Assembly: GCA_002395065.1 (NCBI GenBank)
Contig: DGVS01000007.1
Location: 62,001-126,000 of the forward strand
Direction of reading: 5' to 3'
Length of the DNA stretch: 64,000 nucleotides
Source: Caryophanales bacterium UBA4278
Lineage (GTDB): Bacteria > Bacillota_I > Bacilli_A > RFN20 > CAG-826
Positions 16,773-25,684 of this stretch are shown here, piece by piece; positions within the stretch are counted from its first letter, which is position 1, and each line of letters starts with the position of its first letter. Both the position numbers and the translations under genes were made by a program. The notes beneath the pieces were generated by a model, which worked only from the letters and a program-made list of their open reading frames with translations, ran no database searches and was not told the DNA's origin.

Positions 16773-17459
16773 ATGAAAAAGAATCTAAAAATCTCTCTCA
16801 TTTTAAATAGTGTTATTGTTTTCTTATTCTTATTTGGAATGATTACTTCCTTATTAAATTGGCAGTGGATGGGCATTAATGGAAACCTTACACCTCAAAC
16901 TGATAATTTCCTCTGGTTCTTTACAGTTGATAGCAACATCTTTTTAACTGTTGCTGCATTAATTCTAGTTATCTTTGATGTACTTATTCTTTTAAATAAA
17001 AGAAAAGATATTCCTCATTGGGTTTATGTGGTGAAATATGTCGCGACATGCACAACAACATTAACACTAATGACTGTCATTTTATATCTAAGTCCATTAC
17101 TCGGCTTAGATTTCTGGAAGTTATTCTTAAATAACAACCTATTCTTCCATCTTGTCTCTCCGGTGATCGGAATCGTTTCATTAATCTTTTTTGAAGCAAA
17201 AGAAGAGATGAACTGGAAGGTATCATTCCTGTCTTTAGTTCCAATGGGTTTATATTCCATCTTCTATATCACTAATGTGTACACCCATCTAAATAACGGA
17301 CAAGTTGATCCAAAATATGACTTCTACTATTTCGCTTCAAAAGGAATCTTTATGACATGTGTGATGATTATTGTGATGCTAGCAATAACTTATGGTTCAG
17401 CAATTGGTCTATATTACCTACGCGAAATTAGAAGAAAGAAACCTTCTCAAAATAAGTAA
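16773..17459 (+). CDS. Pr6Pr family (FAR-17a/AIG1-like) membrane protein
   Basis: A 228-residue protein with six hydrophobic segments. The motif FFTVDSNIFL after the first segment and the overall layout fit Pr6Pr/FAR-17a-like membrane proteins. AGAGG at 16761-16765 selects the ATG at 16773 over an upstream in-frame start inside the Sel1 gene. Biochemical function in bacteria is unclear; eukaryotic relatives hydrolyse fatty-acid esters of hydroxy fatty acids. Convergent with the next gene. Confidence 0.7.
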   Translation: MKKNLKISLILNSVIVFLFLFGMITSLLNWQWMGINGNLTPQTDNFLWFFTVDSNIFLTVAALILVIFDVLILLNKRKDIPHWVYVVKYVATCTTTLTLMTVILYLSPLLGLDFWKLFLNNNLFFHLVSPVIGIVSLIFFEAKEEMNWKVSFLSLVPMGLYSIFYITNVYTHLNNGQVDPKYDFYYFASKGIFMTCVMIIVMLAITYGSAIGLYYLREIRRKKPSQNK

Positions 17460-17479
17460 AATCCCCAGCAATTTACGAA

Positions 17480-17508
17480 AAAGAACCAGCAATTCCTGGT
17501 TCTTTTCG
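17480..17508 (+). terminator. bidirectional terminator with AGCAATTCCT loop
   Basis: The stem AAGAACC/GGTTCTT encloses AGCAATTCCT and is flanked by A-rich and T-rich tracts, so it can stop transcription from both the Pr6Pr gene and the converging lysoplasmalogenase gene. A second half-copy, CCAGCAATT, lies at 17465-17473. Confidence 0.85.
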
Positions 17509-17520
17509 TTTATTCAAATC

Positions 17521-18231
17521 TTATAAGAAGAACAGCGAGAACGCGATTAAATACTGTGCTACATAATAAGTCACAGCATTTAAAATCAAATCGATTGGTC
17601 GATCTTTTCCAACTGCAAAATATGTTCCAGATAGAATAAGATCAGAAATGACAAAGAAGAGAGCTGCTCCTAAAAGAACAAATAATGTGGTGGAGCTAAA
17701 TCCATTTAGGATGTTTAATGAAACAACTAAAGCAGCAAAACTGAACAAGAAACAACCATAAATAAAGACGACAAGTCGATATTCGCCGAAGTTAAACTTC
17801 ATTGGTTTTTCTAAAACAAGGTTTCCAACACTCATTAAGATTCCAATAACAATAGGAAGAATAATGTAGAGAATACTTTCCCCATGATAAAACTCCATCA
17901 TGAGTCCGCTCATATAAAAAATATGACCAACCATGAACGCGATAAATCCAGCATAAGTAAAATGCCTTTCATAATCACGTTTCACGTATTTAAGTTCAAG
18001 TAGGACATCTCCTACTAATCCACAAATCAAACCAAATAAAACAAATAATGGGAGATTTGTGGATGATTTTGTTACTAATGAAACTGTTGCAACAGCAATA
18101 AAGAAGAGCGAAGCAACTGATTTAATAAGAGTTTCTTTTAAGCAATACCCTTTTAATTTCTCGAGTAAGAAAAATCCAAGGAAGAACATCCCTAATGTAA
18201 TAAAGAGGATTACTAAGATTAATGGAATCAT
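17521..18231 (-). CDS. lysoplasmalogenase family (YhhN/TMEM86) membrane protein
   Basis: A 236-residue multi-pass membrane protein. The family signatures GLVGDVLLELKY, GHIFYMSG and LFFVISDLIL, with conserved aspartates that belong to the active site in the YhhN fold, are all present. Characterised members cleave the vinyl-ether bond of lysoplasmalogens. GGAGAAAAG precedes the ATG. It lies 10 bases after the aldehyde dehydrogenase gene on the same strand, which is suggestive because plasmalogen cleavage releases a fatty aldehyde that an aldehyde dehydrogenase could oxidise. Confidence 0.82.
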   Translation of the reverse strand: MIPLILVILFITLGMFFLGFFLLEKLKGYCLKETLIKSVASLFFIAVATVSLVTKSSTNLPLFVLFGLICGLVGDVLLELKYVKRDYERHFTYAGFIAFMVGHIFYMSGLMMEFYHGESILYIILPIVIGILMSVGNLVLEKPMKFNFGEYRLVVFIYGCFLFSFAALVVSLNILNGFSSTTLFVLLGAALFFVISDLILSGTYFAVGKDRPIDLILNAVTYYVAQYLIAFSLFFL

Positions 18232-18241
18232 TGCTTTTCTC

Positions 18242-19648
18242 CTATTTTAAGAATTTGGCAAACATCTTCTTTTTCTTTGGCGTATATGGATGCTCTCTTA
18301 ATGAGAGATTAAAATGTGTTTTTCCGAATAAAACGGTGGATGGATGAGTAAATTCTCTAAATCCCCATTCCCCGTGATATGCACCTATTCCTGAGTGTCC
18401 AGTTCCATTAAATGGAACACCTTTTACCATGAGGTGAAGACAAACTTCATTAATACAGCCTCCTCCATATTGTTGAGTGGACATTACTTTCTTCGCCCAT
18501 TTCTTATTCTTAGTAAAGACATAGAAGGCCAAACCATGTTCTCTTCTTTGAATCACATCTAGAAGTTCATCAACTTTATCATCATCGTATTTAACGATTG
18601 GAAGTAGTGGTCCAAAGATCTCATGTTGAACAATTGGTTCATGAATATCAACTGGATAAATGAGAGTGGTAGAATACTTACAAGTATTAATATCGCCTTC
18701 TCCACCAAAAACAATTCGATCGCGATATTCTTCTGCTTCATCACGAATCTTTTCATATGCTCGTTGAGCAATTAATTTCGGATATTCTTCATTTAAATAA
18801 GGTTTTTCACCAATTTGCTTAATAATTGCTTTCTTTAATTCTTCCACAAATTCATCAGCAATCTCACTTGCGACAGCAACTTGATTGATGTTGATACAGA
18901 TTTGTCCAGAATTACAAATCTTAAAGAAAGCAATCTTTCGCGCCGCATCTTTAATGTTCGCGTCTTTTCTAATCACGCACCAGTTCCCGGTTTCCCCACC
19001 TAATTCAAGAGTAACTGGGATGAGATTCTTTGACGCCATCTCCATGACGTGTTTTCCAACATTTGGTGAACCAGTGTAGAAGATCTTATCGACTCTTTCT
19101 TCTAAACAGAAATCGGCGACATCATGACCTCCATCAATGACGACAACATAATTGTCTGGGAATGTTTCTGAGATAATTTCTTTTAAAGCTTCTGTACACG
19201 CTTTCGATTTTGAACTTGTTTTAATTAATGCGGTGTTTCCTCCAGCAATTGATGCTGCTAACACACCCATCGAAAGAAGAATAGGAAAGTTAAACGGTGA
19301 GATAATTAAAGAAACACCATAAGGTATCTTAAAAACTTTGGTGGTTAATGATGGAAAGCACGCTAACCCAGAGAAATGCCTTTCTGGTTTGGCCCATCTT
19401 TTTAATCCATGGATACATTCATTAATTTCCATCACGACATCGCCAATGTCGCAGAAGAAAGCTTCGGTATCACTTCGACCTAAGTCTTCATATAAAGCTT
19501 TCTCGAGTTTTTCTCTATTTTTAATGATTGCTTCTTTTAATTTAACGAGTTGTTCTTTTCTCCATTTAATATCAAGAGTTTGATTGGATAAGAAAAACTC
19601 ATGTTGTCTTTCCACGATGGAGTGGATCTCATCTTTGGTGTATGACAT
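18242..19648 (-). CDS. aldehyde dehydrogenase (class 3-like)
   Basis: A 468-residue NAD(P)-dependent aldehyde dehydrogenase resembling fatty-aldehyde/class 3 enzymes. The catalytic cysteine is Cys251 in GQIC, the general base is Glu215 in LELGGE, and PFNFPILLS (about 118-126) and FGPLLPI belong to the conserved core. The C-terminal GHSGIGAYHGEWGFREFTH is characteristic. AAGGAG precedes the ATG. It is co-directional with the lysoplasmalogenase gene (10 bases), so the pair may turn plasmalogen-derived aldehydes into fatty acids. Confidence 0.93.
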   Translation of the reverse strand: MSYTKDEIHSIVERQHEFFLSNQTLDIKWRKEQLVKLKEAIIKNREKLEKALYEDLGRSDTEAFFCDIGDVVMEINECIHGLKRWAKPERHFSGLACFPSLTTKVFKIPYGVSLIISPFNFPILLSMGVLAASIAGGNTALIKTSSKSKACTEALKEIISETFPDNYVVVIDGGHDVADFCLEERVDKIFYTGSPNVGKHVMEMASKNLIPVTLELGGETGNWCVIRKDANIKDAARKIAFFKICNSGQICININQVAVASEIADEFVEELKKAIIKQIGEKPYLNEEYPKLIAQRAYEKIRDEAEEYRDRIVFGGEGDINTCKYSTTLIYPVDIHEPIVQHEIFGPLLPIVKYDDDKVDELLDVIQRREHGLAFYVFTKNKKWAKKVMSTQQYGGGCINEVCLHLMVKGVPFNGTGHSGIGAYHGEWGFREFTHPSTVLFGKTHFNLSLREHPYTPKKKKMFAKFLK

Positions 19649-19990
19649 ATAAATGTCTCCTTAAAATAATTATAAAACATCATTTAAAAATGTGTTAAGA
19701 AGCTATTCGAATAAATTGTGTCACAAGCTGTGACCCAATTCCTTCTATTTTCGAAATAAATTAGGACACAACCTGTGCCCCAATTGTATTCTTAAGAGTG
19801 CCAAATTTATTTGGCAATTCTTTTTTATAATAATTTTAAACATAATGATTAATCTTGGTTTTGTATTTGCGTTTTCGTTAAAATAATATTAAAAAGAAAC
19901 CAATAGTTGCGGAAATTCTAACTACAGTTGGTAGAGCAACCAAAACTAAATTTGTTAAATTAGTCTCGTAATCAAGGAGGTCGAAATAAA
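19649..19990. other. 342-base divergent intergenic region with two tandem palindromes
   Basis: The spacer between the divergent aldehyde dehydrogenase and XRE-regulator genes holds two 27-base near-palindromes at 19714-19740 and 19759-19785, 45 bases apart, each with inner arms CACA/TGTG and outer AATT. A separate hairpin TGCCAAAT/ATTTGGCA followed by T-run lies near 19799-19827. AAGGAGG at 19975-19981 is the ribosome site for the regulator gene. No RNA gene was recognised. The palindromes look like tandem operator sites. Confidence 0.5.
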
Positions 19991-20713
19991 ATGACTATTG
20001 AAATCGCTGATCGACTAATTAAATTAAGAAAGAAATACGGGTACTCGCAAGAAGAACTCGCTGATAAACTCGGATTAAGTAGACAAGCCGTCTCTAAATG
20101 GGAAAGAGCTGAAGCAAGCCCAGATACAGATAACCTTATTTGTCTAGCTAAACTATATGGAGTCTCTTTAGATGAACTTCTAAACACAGATGACTCAGTA
20201 GAAAAGATTGTTGAAGAACAAGTTAAACCTCAACAAGAATCAAAGAAAGAAGGAATCCACATCGTTGATGATGAAGGTAATGAAGTTCATATTGCAGATC
20301 ATCACATCTATCTAAAGGATAAAGATGGAAAGAAAGTTGAGAAAAAGCACATTCTTGGAAAAGCTGAAAAAGTTAATATCTTGATCTCTTCAATCTTGGG
20401 AGGTCTTGCGTTAATCACCTACATTTTCTTAGGAGTATTACTTGGAATGTGGTGGAACGCCTGGGTGGTCTTCTTTGTTCCAGAAATCATTGCCTCAATC
20501 GTTCGCTGCATTCAACATAAGAATGCGAACAAATTCAATATGGCGTTTACTGCTTGCTTTGTCTTCTTCTTTGTTTGTATGGTTGCTCCAGGCGGATTAT
20601 GGCATCCAATGTGGGTTGTTTTCTTAGCCATCCCTGTTTACCACTCCATCTGCGGATCAATTAACAAAGTCTTAGGCAAAAAGGACGAAGACGAAGAATA
20701 CGAAAAAGAATAG
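19991..20713 (+). CDS. XRE-family regulator with membrane-spanning C-terminus
   Basis: A 240-residue protein: residues 5-60 form an XRE/Cro-type helix-turn-helix (YSQEELADKLGLSRQAVSKWE), a charged linker follows, and residues about 126-225 hold several hydrophobic segments, so DNA binding is tethered to the membrane. Such two-part proteins are frequent in Bacillota, and their signal is unknown. Strong AAGGAGG upstream of the ATG. The tandem palindromes in the promoter region upstream are candidate binding sites. Confidence 0.88.
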   Translation: MTIEIADRLIKLRKKYGYSQEELADKLGLSRQAVSKWERAEASPDTDNLICLAKLYGVSLDELLNTDDSVEKIVEEQVKPQQESKKEGIHIVDDEGNEVHIADHHIYLKDKDGKKVEKKHILGKAEKVNILISSILGGLALITYIFLGVLLGMWWNAWVVFFVPEIIASIVRCIQHKNANKFNMAFTACFVFFFVCMVAPGGLWHPMWVVFLAIPVYHSICGSINKVLGKKDEDEEYEKE

Positions 20714-20731
20714 ATAAATCCTTTCCAAAAT

Positions 20732-20766
20732 AAAAATTCACCCGTAAATTGCTGGTGAATTTTTAT
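20732..20766 (+). terminator. bidirectional terminator with CGTAAATTGCT loop
   Basis: The 11-bp stem AAAAATTCACC/GGTGAATTTTT with the recurrent AATTGCTGGT motif in loop and stem, between converging genes. Confidence 0.88.
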
Positions 20767-20781
20767 TTTTCTTTTTGTCAA

Positions 20782-21321
20782 TTAATGACTATGTTCGCCT
20801 TCATAACCTTCATCATCGAGGAAGACATAACCAGTACCTGGAAGATAGGTGAGTAAAATTATGACAGCTGTAACAACAACCGCAAGAGCGATTAAGTAAT
20901 ATTTGGCTCTTTTAACAATCTCAAGTTTAGCAATATCAAAGGCTAGTAAGGCACAAAAAATCATCACCATCATGAATGTGATAATGTCGACAAATAGGAC
21001 GCTGTGAAGTGTGAAACTTTGATAAATGGTGAAGATACCAATCATTAAAGGAATGGAAAGCGTTCCTCCAATGACAAAGCCTCCGAAGTAGCCCCAGTCT
21101 TTCTTTTTACAAGCTAAGATGATGCCGGCAACCAAGAATGGATACCAAAGCATCTTCATGTGTTCCCAGCTTGTCTCATTAACTGGGAAGATGACTCCAA
21201 GAATCTTTTTCGCGATCTCACTATTAAAAATATCCGTCACGAAATGCATACATGTTCCGATGACAATCATCAGTGTAATTGTGACGATTTGTGTGAGGTG
21301 ATCTTTAAACCATTGTTTCAT
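20782..21321 (-). CDS. DUF6512-like membrane protein
   Basis: A 179-residue protein with five to six hydrophobic segments. The stretch FPVNETSWEHMKMLWYP is a conserved signature I associate with DUF6512 membrane proteins. The ATG at 21321 is chosen because GGAGG sits 8 bases upstream of it; an in-frame start 21 bases further up would place this site inside the gene. The C-terminus is short and acidic, ending in His-Ser-His. No function known. Confidence 0.7.
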   Translation of the reverse strand: MKQWFKDHLTQIVTITLMIVIGTCMHFVTDIFNSEIAKKILGVIFPVNETSWEHMKMLWYPFLVAGIILACKKKDWGYFGGFVIGGTLSIPLMIGIFTIYQSFTLHSVLFVDIITFMMVMIFCALLAFDIAKLEIVKRAKYYLIALAVVVTAVIILLTYLPGTGYVFLDDEGYEGEHSH

Positions 21322-21544
21322 AAAATACCTCCGAAACCCCATTAGGCGAGGTTTATAAGATTAATTATATATAGGAAATACGTTAGATATAACTAACTTT
21401 TGTATTTATATCTACATTGTAGATAAAAAAATATTTTAATTTTCTCTTACGAGCGCACGCTATTTTTCTTATAATGTATTTTCAATTACTAAAAGTTGTT
21501 TCTTGGTGATTGATAAAAGAGAAAAAATTTCCGGGTCTCTCACT

Positions 21545-24500
21545 ATGAAAACAAAACTCTCCCTCGTATTAGCCTCATTAGCGATGGCTTTTTCTGTTGG
21601 CGCAGGTGCTGCTTCCACAAATAAAAAAGTCGAGCAAGCGGAGGCTGCTACATATTCACAAACAGTTGACCAATATTATTCAACGTCTCAACAATCCGGG
21701 GATGCAGCTATTGATTGGAATCAAACTGGAGCAACATTAAAAACTTCTCTTTTTAAAAAAATTAAGATTACAACTGCTGGTTGGTCCTACGATGGTCTTT
21801 GGGAAGCATACAAAAAAACAGACGTTCGTCCTGATGGAACACATTTCTGGGATATCTATTCTGATTCCACAGATTACACATTAAATGATAATAGAATTAA
21901 TGCTTCTTATAAGAAAGAAGGCGATTCAATTAACCGTGAACACGTGATTCCTCAGTCCACATTTAATGAAGCTGCTCCAATGAAGAGTGACATTCATCAT
22001 GTTTTACCATCCGATGGTTACGTGAATAACCGTCGTTCAGCTTATCCGCACGGTATTGTTACTGGTTCACCAACTTACACATCAAACGATGGATGTAAAT
22101 TAGGTTCGGGAACTGGTAGTACAACAGTTTTTGAACCAATGGATAACTACAAAGGCGATATTGCTCGTATCTATTTTTACTTTGTAACTTGTTATCAAGA
22201 CAAAATGTCGAGCAATTCTTTTAGTGCCTTCGATAAATCAACTCACCCATCAATTAAAACGGCTTATTTAAATGTCTACTTGCAATGGGCAAAGGATGAC
22301 CCTGTTTCCCAAAAAGAAATTGATCGAAATAATGCCGCGTATGCTGGACAAGGTAATAGAAACCCATTCATTGATTGTCCATATGCTGTTGGTGCGATTT
22401 GGGATTCAACCCATGCAACTGATTACGGTAACAAAGGCGAATATACATCAGGGACTGGTGTATCAATTAGCAAAACCTCTGCATCCATGATTAGTGGTGG
22501 AACAACAACCATTAGCGCCACATCAACAGAAGGCGGAACAATTAATTGGACAACATCCAATAGCAGCGTTGTTTCTTTAAGTTCATCCACATCATCTAGT
22601 GGAAACAGTATTACTTTAACTGCTGGATCAGCTGGTTCAGCAACAATCACTGCAAGTCAAACAATCAGTGGAACAACATATTCAAAGACTTGTTCTGTTA
22701 CTGTTTCAGCAACAAAACAAGTTACCTCAATTGCAATTAGTGGACAGAAAACGTCTTATGCAGTCGATGATACATTTGTTAAACCAACTGTAACTGCGAC
22801 ATATAATGACGGAACGCAAGCTACAGTTACTTCTGATGCAACATGCTCTGGCTACAATATGTCGATCGCTGGAAATTACACAGTAACTGTTTCTTATAGT
22901 TATGGTGGAGCAACCAAAACTACAACATATGAAATTACCGTTTCTTCCTCTGGCGGAGGTTCAGGGGGTATTGATGATTATACAATCTCAACAACTCCAT
23001 TAACTTCTAGCGGAATCACAAACAATATGCTTGTTGTTTGGGGTACATCAACTTCTAATCTTGCAAGTAGTATTGGAAGTAACTGGGTGTATCTTTCTGC
23101 GGTTGGCGATGACACAATGATTTTTGTTGTCGAGGGAACATCAAGCGGCTTTAAATTAAAATATACCTCAGATAATACATATGTCGCATCATCTGGAGCA
23201 AAGAAAGTTGAATTAAATAGCACTGGAACCACATTTACTTTAAATAGCAATAAATGTGTTTATAATTCCACGTCTGGAGCTTTTGTTTATAACACAAGTG
23301 GTTTGCGACCATATGCTTCTGGTTCATATACTAATGCATATTTATATGCATTAACACCAAATAAAACTCTTTCTGAAATTGACGTTTACACATTCCCAAC
23401 CAAAGTGTCGTACACCATTGGTGAATATTTTGACCCAACCGGACTAGTAATTACTAGAACATACTCTGATTCGTCATCCGATACCTATTCTTATGCTGGA
23501 CATACATCAGAGTTTACTTTTGATCCTTCAACTTCCACGCCTCTTGCGAGTGGAATGGAAACTGTAGAAGTTACATATGGTGGTCAATCTTGCTCCTTTG
23601 AAATTGAATTGACTGCCGCAAAAGAATTGTCATCTATTTCTATATCCGGATATACAACTGCTTTTGTAGAAGGTGATACATTTGCCTTTGGCGGCACAGT
23701 TACTGCTCATTACGCTGATGCTTCAACAGAAAACGTTACAAGTACAGCTACATTTAGCGGTTATGATATGACAACAGTTGGCAATCAAACTGTTGCTGTC
23801 ACTTATCAAGGCGAATCTGCAACATATCAAATTGCAGTTTCTGCAGGAACATTAAACTCGATTACTGTTAGCGGTCAGACAACTACATATACAAAAAATG
23901 CTGCATTCTCCTTTGATGGAATATGTACAGCAACATTCGCGAATGGCTATCAAAAGGAAGTCACCCCAACCAGTGTTACTTCTCCCGATATGACAACAGC
24001 CGGAAACAAAACAATCATAGTTTCCTATACATATAACGGAAACACGAGAACAACCTCCTATGATATTTCTGTTAATTCATATCGAACAGTTATGGAAGAA
24101 AGCTATTCTCTTATTGGCACAATAAGCTATACTTCTGGTTCTGAAGTAGTTTCCGTTAATACCCTTTCAACAAGTAAGAGCGGATATACGAATATCGAGA
24201 ATGGTCCTGACACCAGCAATAAAGCGATACGATTGGGCTCTGGAAGTAATAAAGGCACACTAACTATTACCTCAACCACATCAAACATTCGCAAAATTGT
24301 TGTAAATGCTCGTACCTACAACACTGACTCACCAGTTAATATGACAATTGGTGGTACATCAAATTCTTTAACAACGAGCTATGCTGATTACACAAAGGAA
24401 TATACAACTGCAACTAATTCATGTGCCATTGCAACAACCACAAATGGAAAACGCGCATGGATTAAATCTGTTACAGTTTATACATATTCATCTCAAGATA

Positions 24501-24895
24501 TTGGGCAAACCGAAGATTGTGTTGGCTTAGAAACATTCATTAACACTTATATGCACATGGATTACACTGAAAACCTCGGCTATTGCAGTGATAGTGAACA
24601 TCATTATTATTCAACCGCTAAAGAGGCGTTCAATGGATTGAATTCACATCAACGTTCATTATTTACTGGTAACTCCGCCTATACTACTGAATGGACTAGA
24701 TTATCTACTTGGGCTTCTAAAAACGGAGATTCATTAAATAACAGTAATCAATTAGCTGCTGGAGCAAATCCAAACCCAGTTTCAATCATCGTTGGAAATA
24801 GTGGTAATATCGTTGCAATTATCACTGTGGTTGCATTGATCTCAGCTGCTTCAATTGGTGGATACTTCTTTCTAAAGAAGCGTAAAGAATTCTAA
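21545..24895 (+). CDS. giant membrane-anchored extracellular endonuclease I with Ig-like domains
   Basis: An approximately 1116-residue exported protein: signal peptide (about 1-22), endonuclease I domain (about 60-300) with REHVIPQSTF and KSDIHHVLPSDGYVNNRRS as catalytic His/Asn region, then several bacterial Ig-like domains with the recurring I-S-G-x-x-T-x-Y-x-x-x-D-x-F pattern, and a C-terminal membrane helix followed by KKRKEF as anchor. It should degrade DNA or RNA outside the cell, as expected for nucleotide scavenging. I chose the ATG at 21545 because it begins a standard signal peptide; the open frame continues upstream from a TTG. No Shine-Dalgarno site is visible. A -10-like TATAAT lies near 21470. 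Confidence 0.88.
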   Translation: MKTKLSLVLASLAMAFSVGAGAASTNKKVEQAEAATYSQTVDQYYSTSQQSGDAAIDWNQTGATLKTSLFKKIKITTAGWSYDGLWEAYKKTDVRPDGTHFWDIYSDSTDYTLNDNRINASYKKEGDSINREHVIPQSTFNEAAPMKSDIHHVLPSDGYVNNRRSAYPHGIVTGSPTYTSNDGCKLGSGTGSTTVFEPMDNYKGDIARIYFYFVTCYQDKMSSNSFSAFDKSTHPSIKTAYLNVYLQWAKDDPVSQKEIDRNNAAYAGQGNRNPFIDCPYAVGAIWDSTHATDYGNKGEYTSGTGVSISKTSASMISGGTTTISATSTEGGTINWTTSNSSVVSLSSSTSSSGNSITLTAGSAGSATITASQTISGTTYSKTCSVTVSATKQVTSIAISGQKTSYAVDDTFVKPTVTATYNDGTQATVTSDATCSGYNMSIAGNYTVTVSYSYGGATKTTTYEITVSSSGGGSGGIDDYTISTTPLTSSGITNNMLVVWGTSTSNLASSIGSNWVYLSAVGDDTMIFVVEGTSSGFKLKYTSDNTYVASSGAKKVELNSTGTTFTLNSNKCVYNSTSGAFVYNTSGLRPYASGSYTNAYLYALTPNKTLSEIDVYTFPTKVSYTIGEYFDPTGLVITRTYSDSSSDTYSYAGHTSEFTFDPSTSTPLASGMETVEVTYGGQSCSFEIELTAAKELSSISISGYTTAFVEGDTFAFGGTVTAHYADASTENVTSTATFSGYDMTTVGNQTVAVTYQGESATYQIAVSAGTLNSITVSGQTTTYTKNAAFSFDGICTATFANGYQKEVTPTSVTSPDMTTAGNKTIIVSYTYNGNTRTTSYDISVNSYRTVMEESYSLIGTISYTSGSEVVSVNTLSTSKSGYTNIENGPDTSNKAIRLGSGSNKGTLTITSTTSNIRKIVVNARTYNTDSPVNMTIGGTSNSLTTSYADYTKEYTTATNSCAIATTTNGKRAWIKSVTVYTYSSQDIGQTEDCVGLETFINTYMHMDYTENLGYCSDSEHHYYSTAKEAFNGLNSHQRSLFTGNSAYTTEWTRLSTWASKNGDSLNNSNQLAAGANPNPVSIIVGNSGNIVAIITVVALISAASIGGYFFLKKRKEF

Positions 24896-24912
24896 TCAGT
24901 GTATGGATAATT

Positions 24913-24945
24913 AAAAAATCTCGTTAAAAATGGCGAGATTTTTTG
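24913..24945 (+). terminator. terminator, first copy of a duplicated hairpin
   Basis: The 11-bp stem AAAAAATCTCG/CGAGATTTTTT follows the nuclease gene. The same stem recurs at 25627-25658, on the other side of the toxin-antitoxin genes. Confidence 0.9.
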
Positions 24946-25030
24946 TTTCAAATTTTTCCATTTAGTATTGAATTATGGTATAAAAATGGTATAATAAAGC
25001 CAGATTGAAGATGGAGAAACTGAAAGGAAA

Positions 25031-25312
25031 ATGAGTATGATACAAGCATTACCAAAGGTATTACCAGTAAATGAACTGAAGAATACCGCCAATATTATGA
25101 AGGTATGCCAAGAAACTGAAGGCCCTATTGTTATCACTAAAAATGGTTATGGAGCGGCTGTTATGATGAGCATTAAAGTTTATGAAGAAATGTTTGTTAA
25201 AATGAGAGCCGCAGCATTAATTAATGAAAGCCTTGATGATATTGACAATGGTGGTGAATTAATTGATGGCGAAAAATTCTTTAGTGAAATAAAAAGAAAA
25301 CATGGAAGATAA
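25031..25312 (+). CDS. Phd/YefM-type antitoxin
   Basis: A 93-residue antitoxin: LPVNELKNTANIMKVCQETE followed by GPIVITKNGYGAAVMMS is the standard Phd/YefM DNA-binding and dimerisation half, and the C-terminal 35 residues would wrap the toxin. A second ATG at 25037 has better spacing from AAAGGA (25023-25028) and may be the true start. The toxin gene overlaps its end by 11 bases. The partner is frameshifted, so the antitoxin may now be an orphan. Confidence 0.88.
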   Translation: MSMIQALPKVLPVNELKNTANIMKVCQETEGPIVITKNGYGAAVMMSIKVYEEMFVKMRAAALINESLDDIDNGGELIDGEKFFSEIKRKHGR

Positions 25313-25612
25313 ATATTCATTTGTTATTTCACAACGTGCTAGAACTGATTTGGAAAACATTTATCAGTACATTTCAGAAGTTTTGTTAAACCCGAAAGCA
25401 GCAGATGATTTAATGGATCATTTTTCAAATCTTTTAAAAACATTTGCTCTTTCCCATATAGTTGTGAAGCAATTAACAATGAATTTGTCAAAGATCATTC
25501 CATAAGAAAATTGTTGGTTAATAACTACATTGCTTTTTACCGAGTTAAAGATAAGCAAATTCAAATAGTTCGAATTCTATTTGGCATGAGTGATTATCAA
25601 AAATTATTATAA
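25302..25612 (+). pseudogene. RelE/ParE-type toxin, frameshifted
   Basis: The first 48 or so codons encode the N-terminal half of a ParE/RelE toxin (SQRARTDLENIYQYISE, LNPKAADDLMDHFSNLLKT), then the frame runs off to a stop at 25503-25505. The missing C-terminal half is present in another frame from about 25447 to the TAA at 25610-25612, including KLLVNNYIAFYRVKDKQIQI and VRILFGMSDYQ, the usual end of this family. One base appears to be lost around 25441-25452. Either the toxin is dead, or this is a sequencing error or an unusual frameshift. Confidence 0.8.
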
Positions 25613-25624
25613 ATTGCTGGTTAA
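25606..25624 (+). repeat. AATTGCTGGTT motif copy after the toxin gene
   Basis: AATTGCTGGTTAA at 25612-25624 starts in the toxin stop codon and forms a weak hairpin with the preceding ATTAT. It is one of at least eleven copies of this short motif. Confidence 0.5.
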
Positions 25625-25626
25625 TT

Positions 25627-25658
25627 AAAAAATCTCGTCAATTCGGCGAGATTTTTTG
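25627..25658 (+). terminator. terminator, second copy of the duplicated hairpin
   Basis: The stem AAAAAATCTCG/CGAGATTTTTT is identical to the one at 24913-24945, and both are preceded by TAATT and followed by GT. The two copies bracket the toxin-antitoxin module. Another AATTGCTGG motif copy follows at 25671-25679. Confidence 0.88.
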
Positions 25659-25684
25659 TATTTAACCAAGAATTGCTGGATATT

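Noticed and set aside
19243..19251. Another CCAGCAATT within the aldehyde dehydrogenase gene
   Set aside because: It lacks the paired GG arm of the hairpin copies and is read as ordinary coding sequence, so I did not count it.
19709..19790. Short CRISPR array
   Set aside because: Only two units, each palindromic and divergent between copies, without cas genes; operator sites explain them better.
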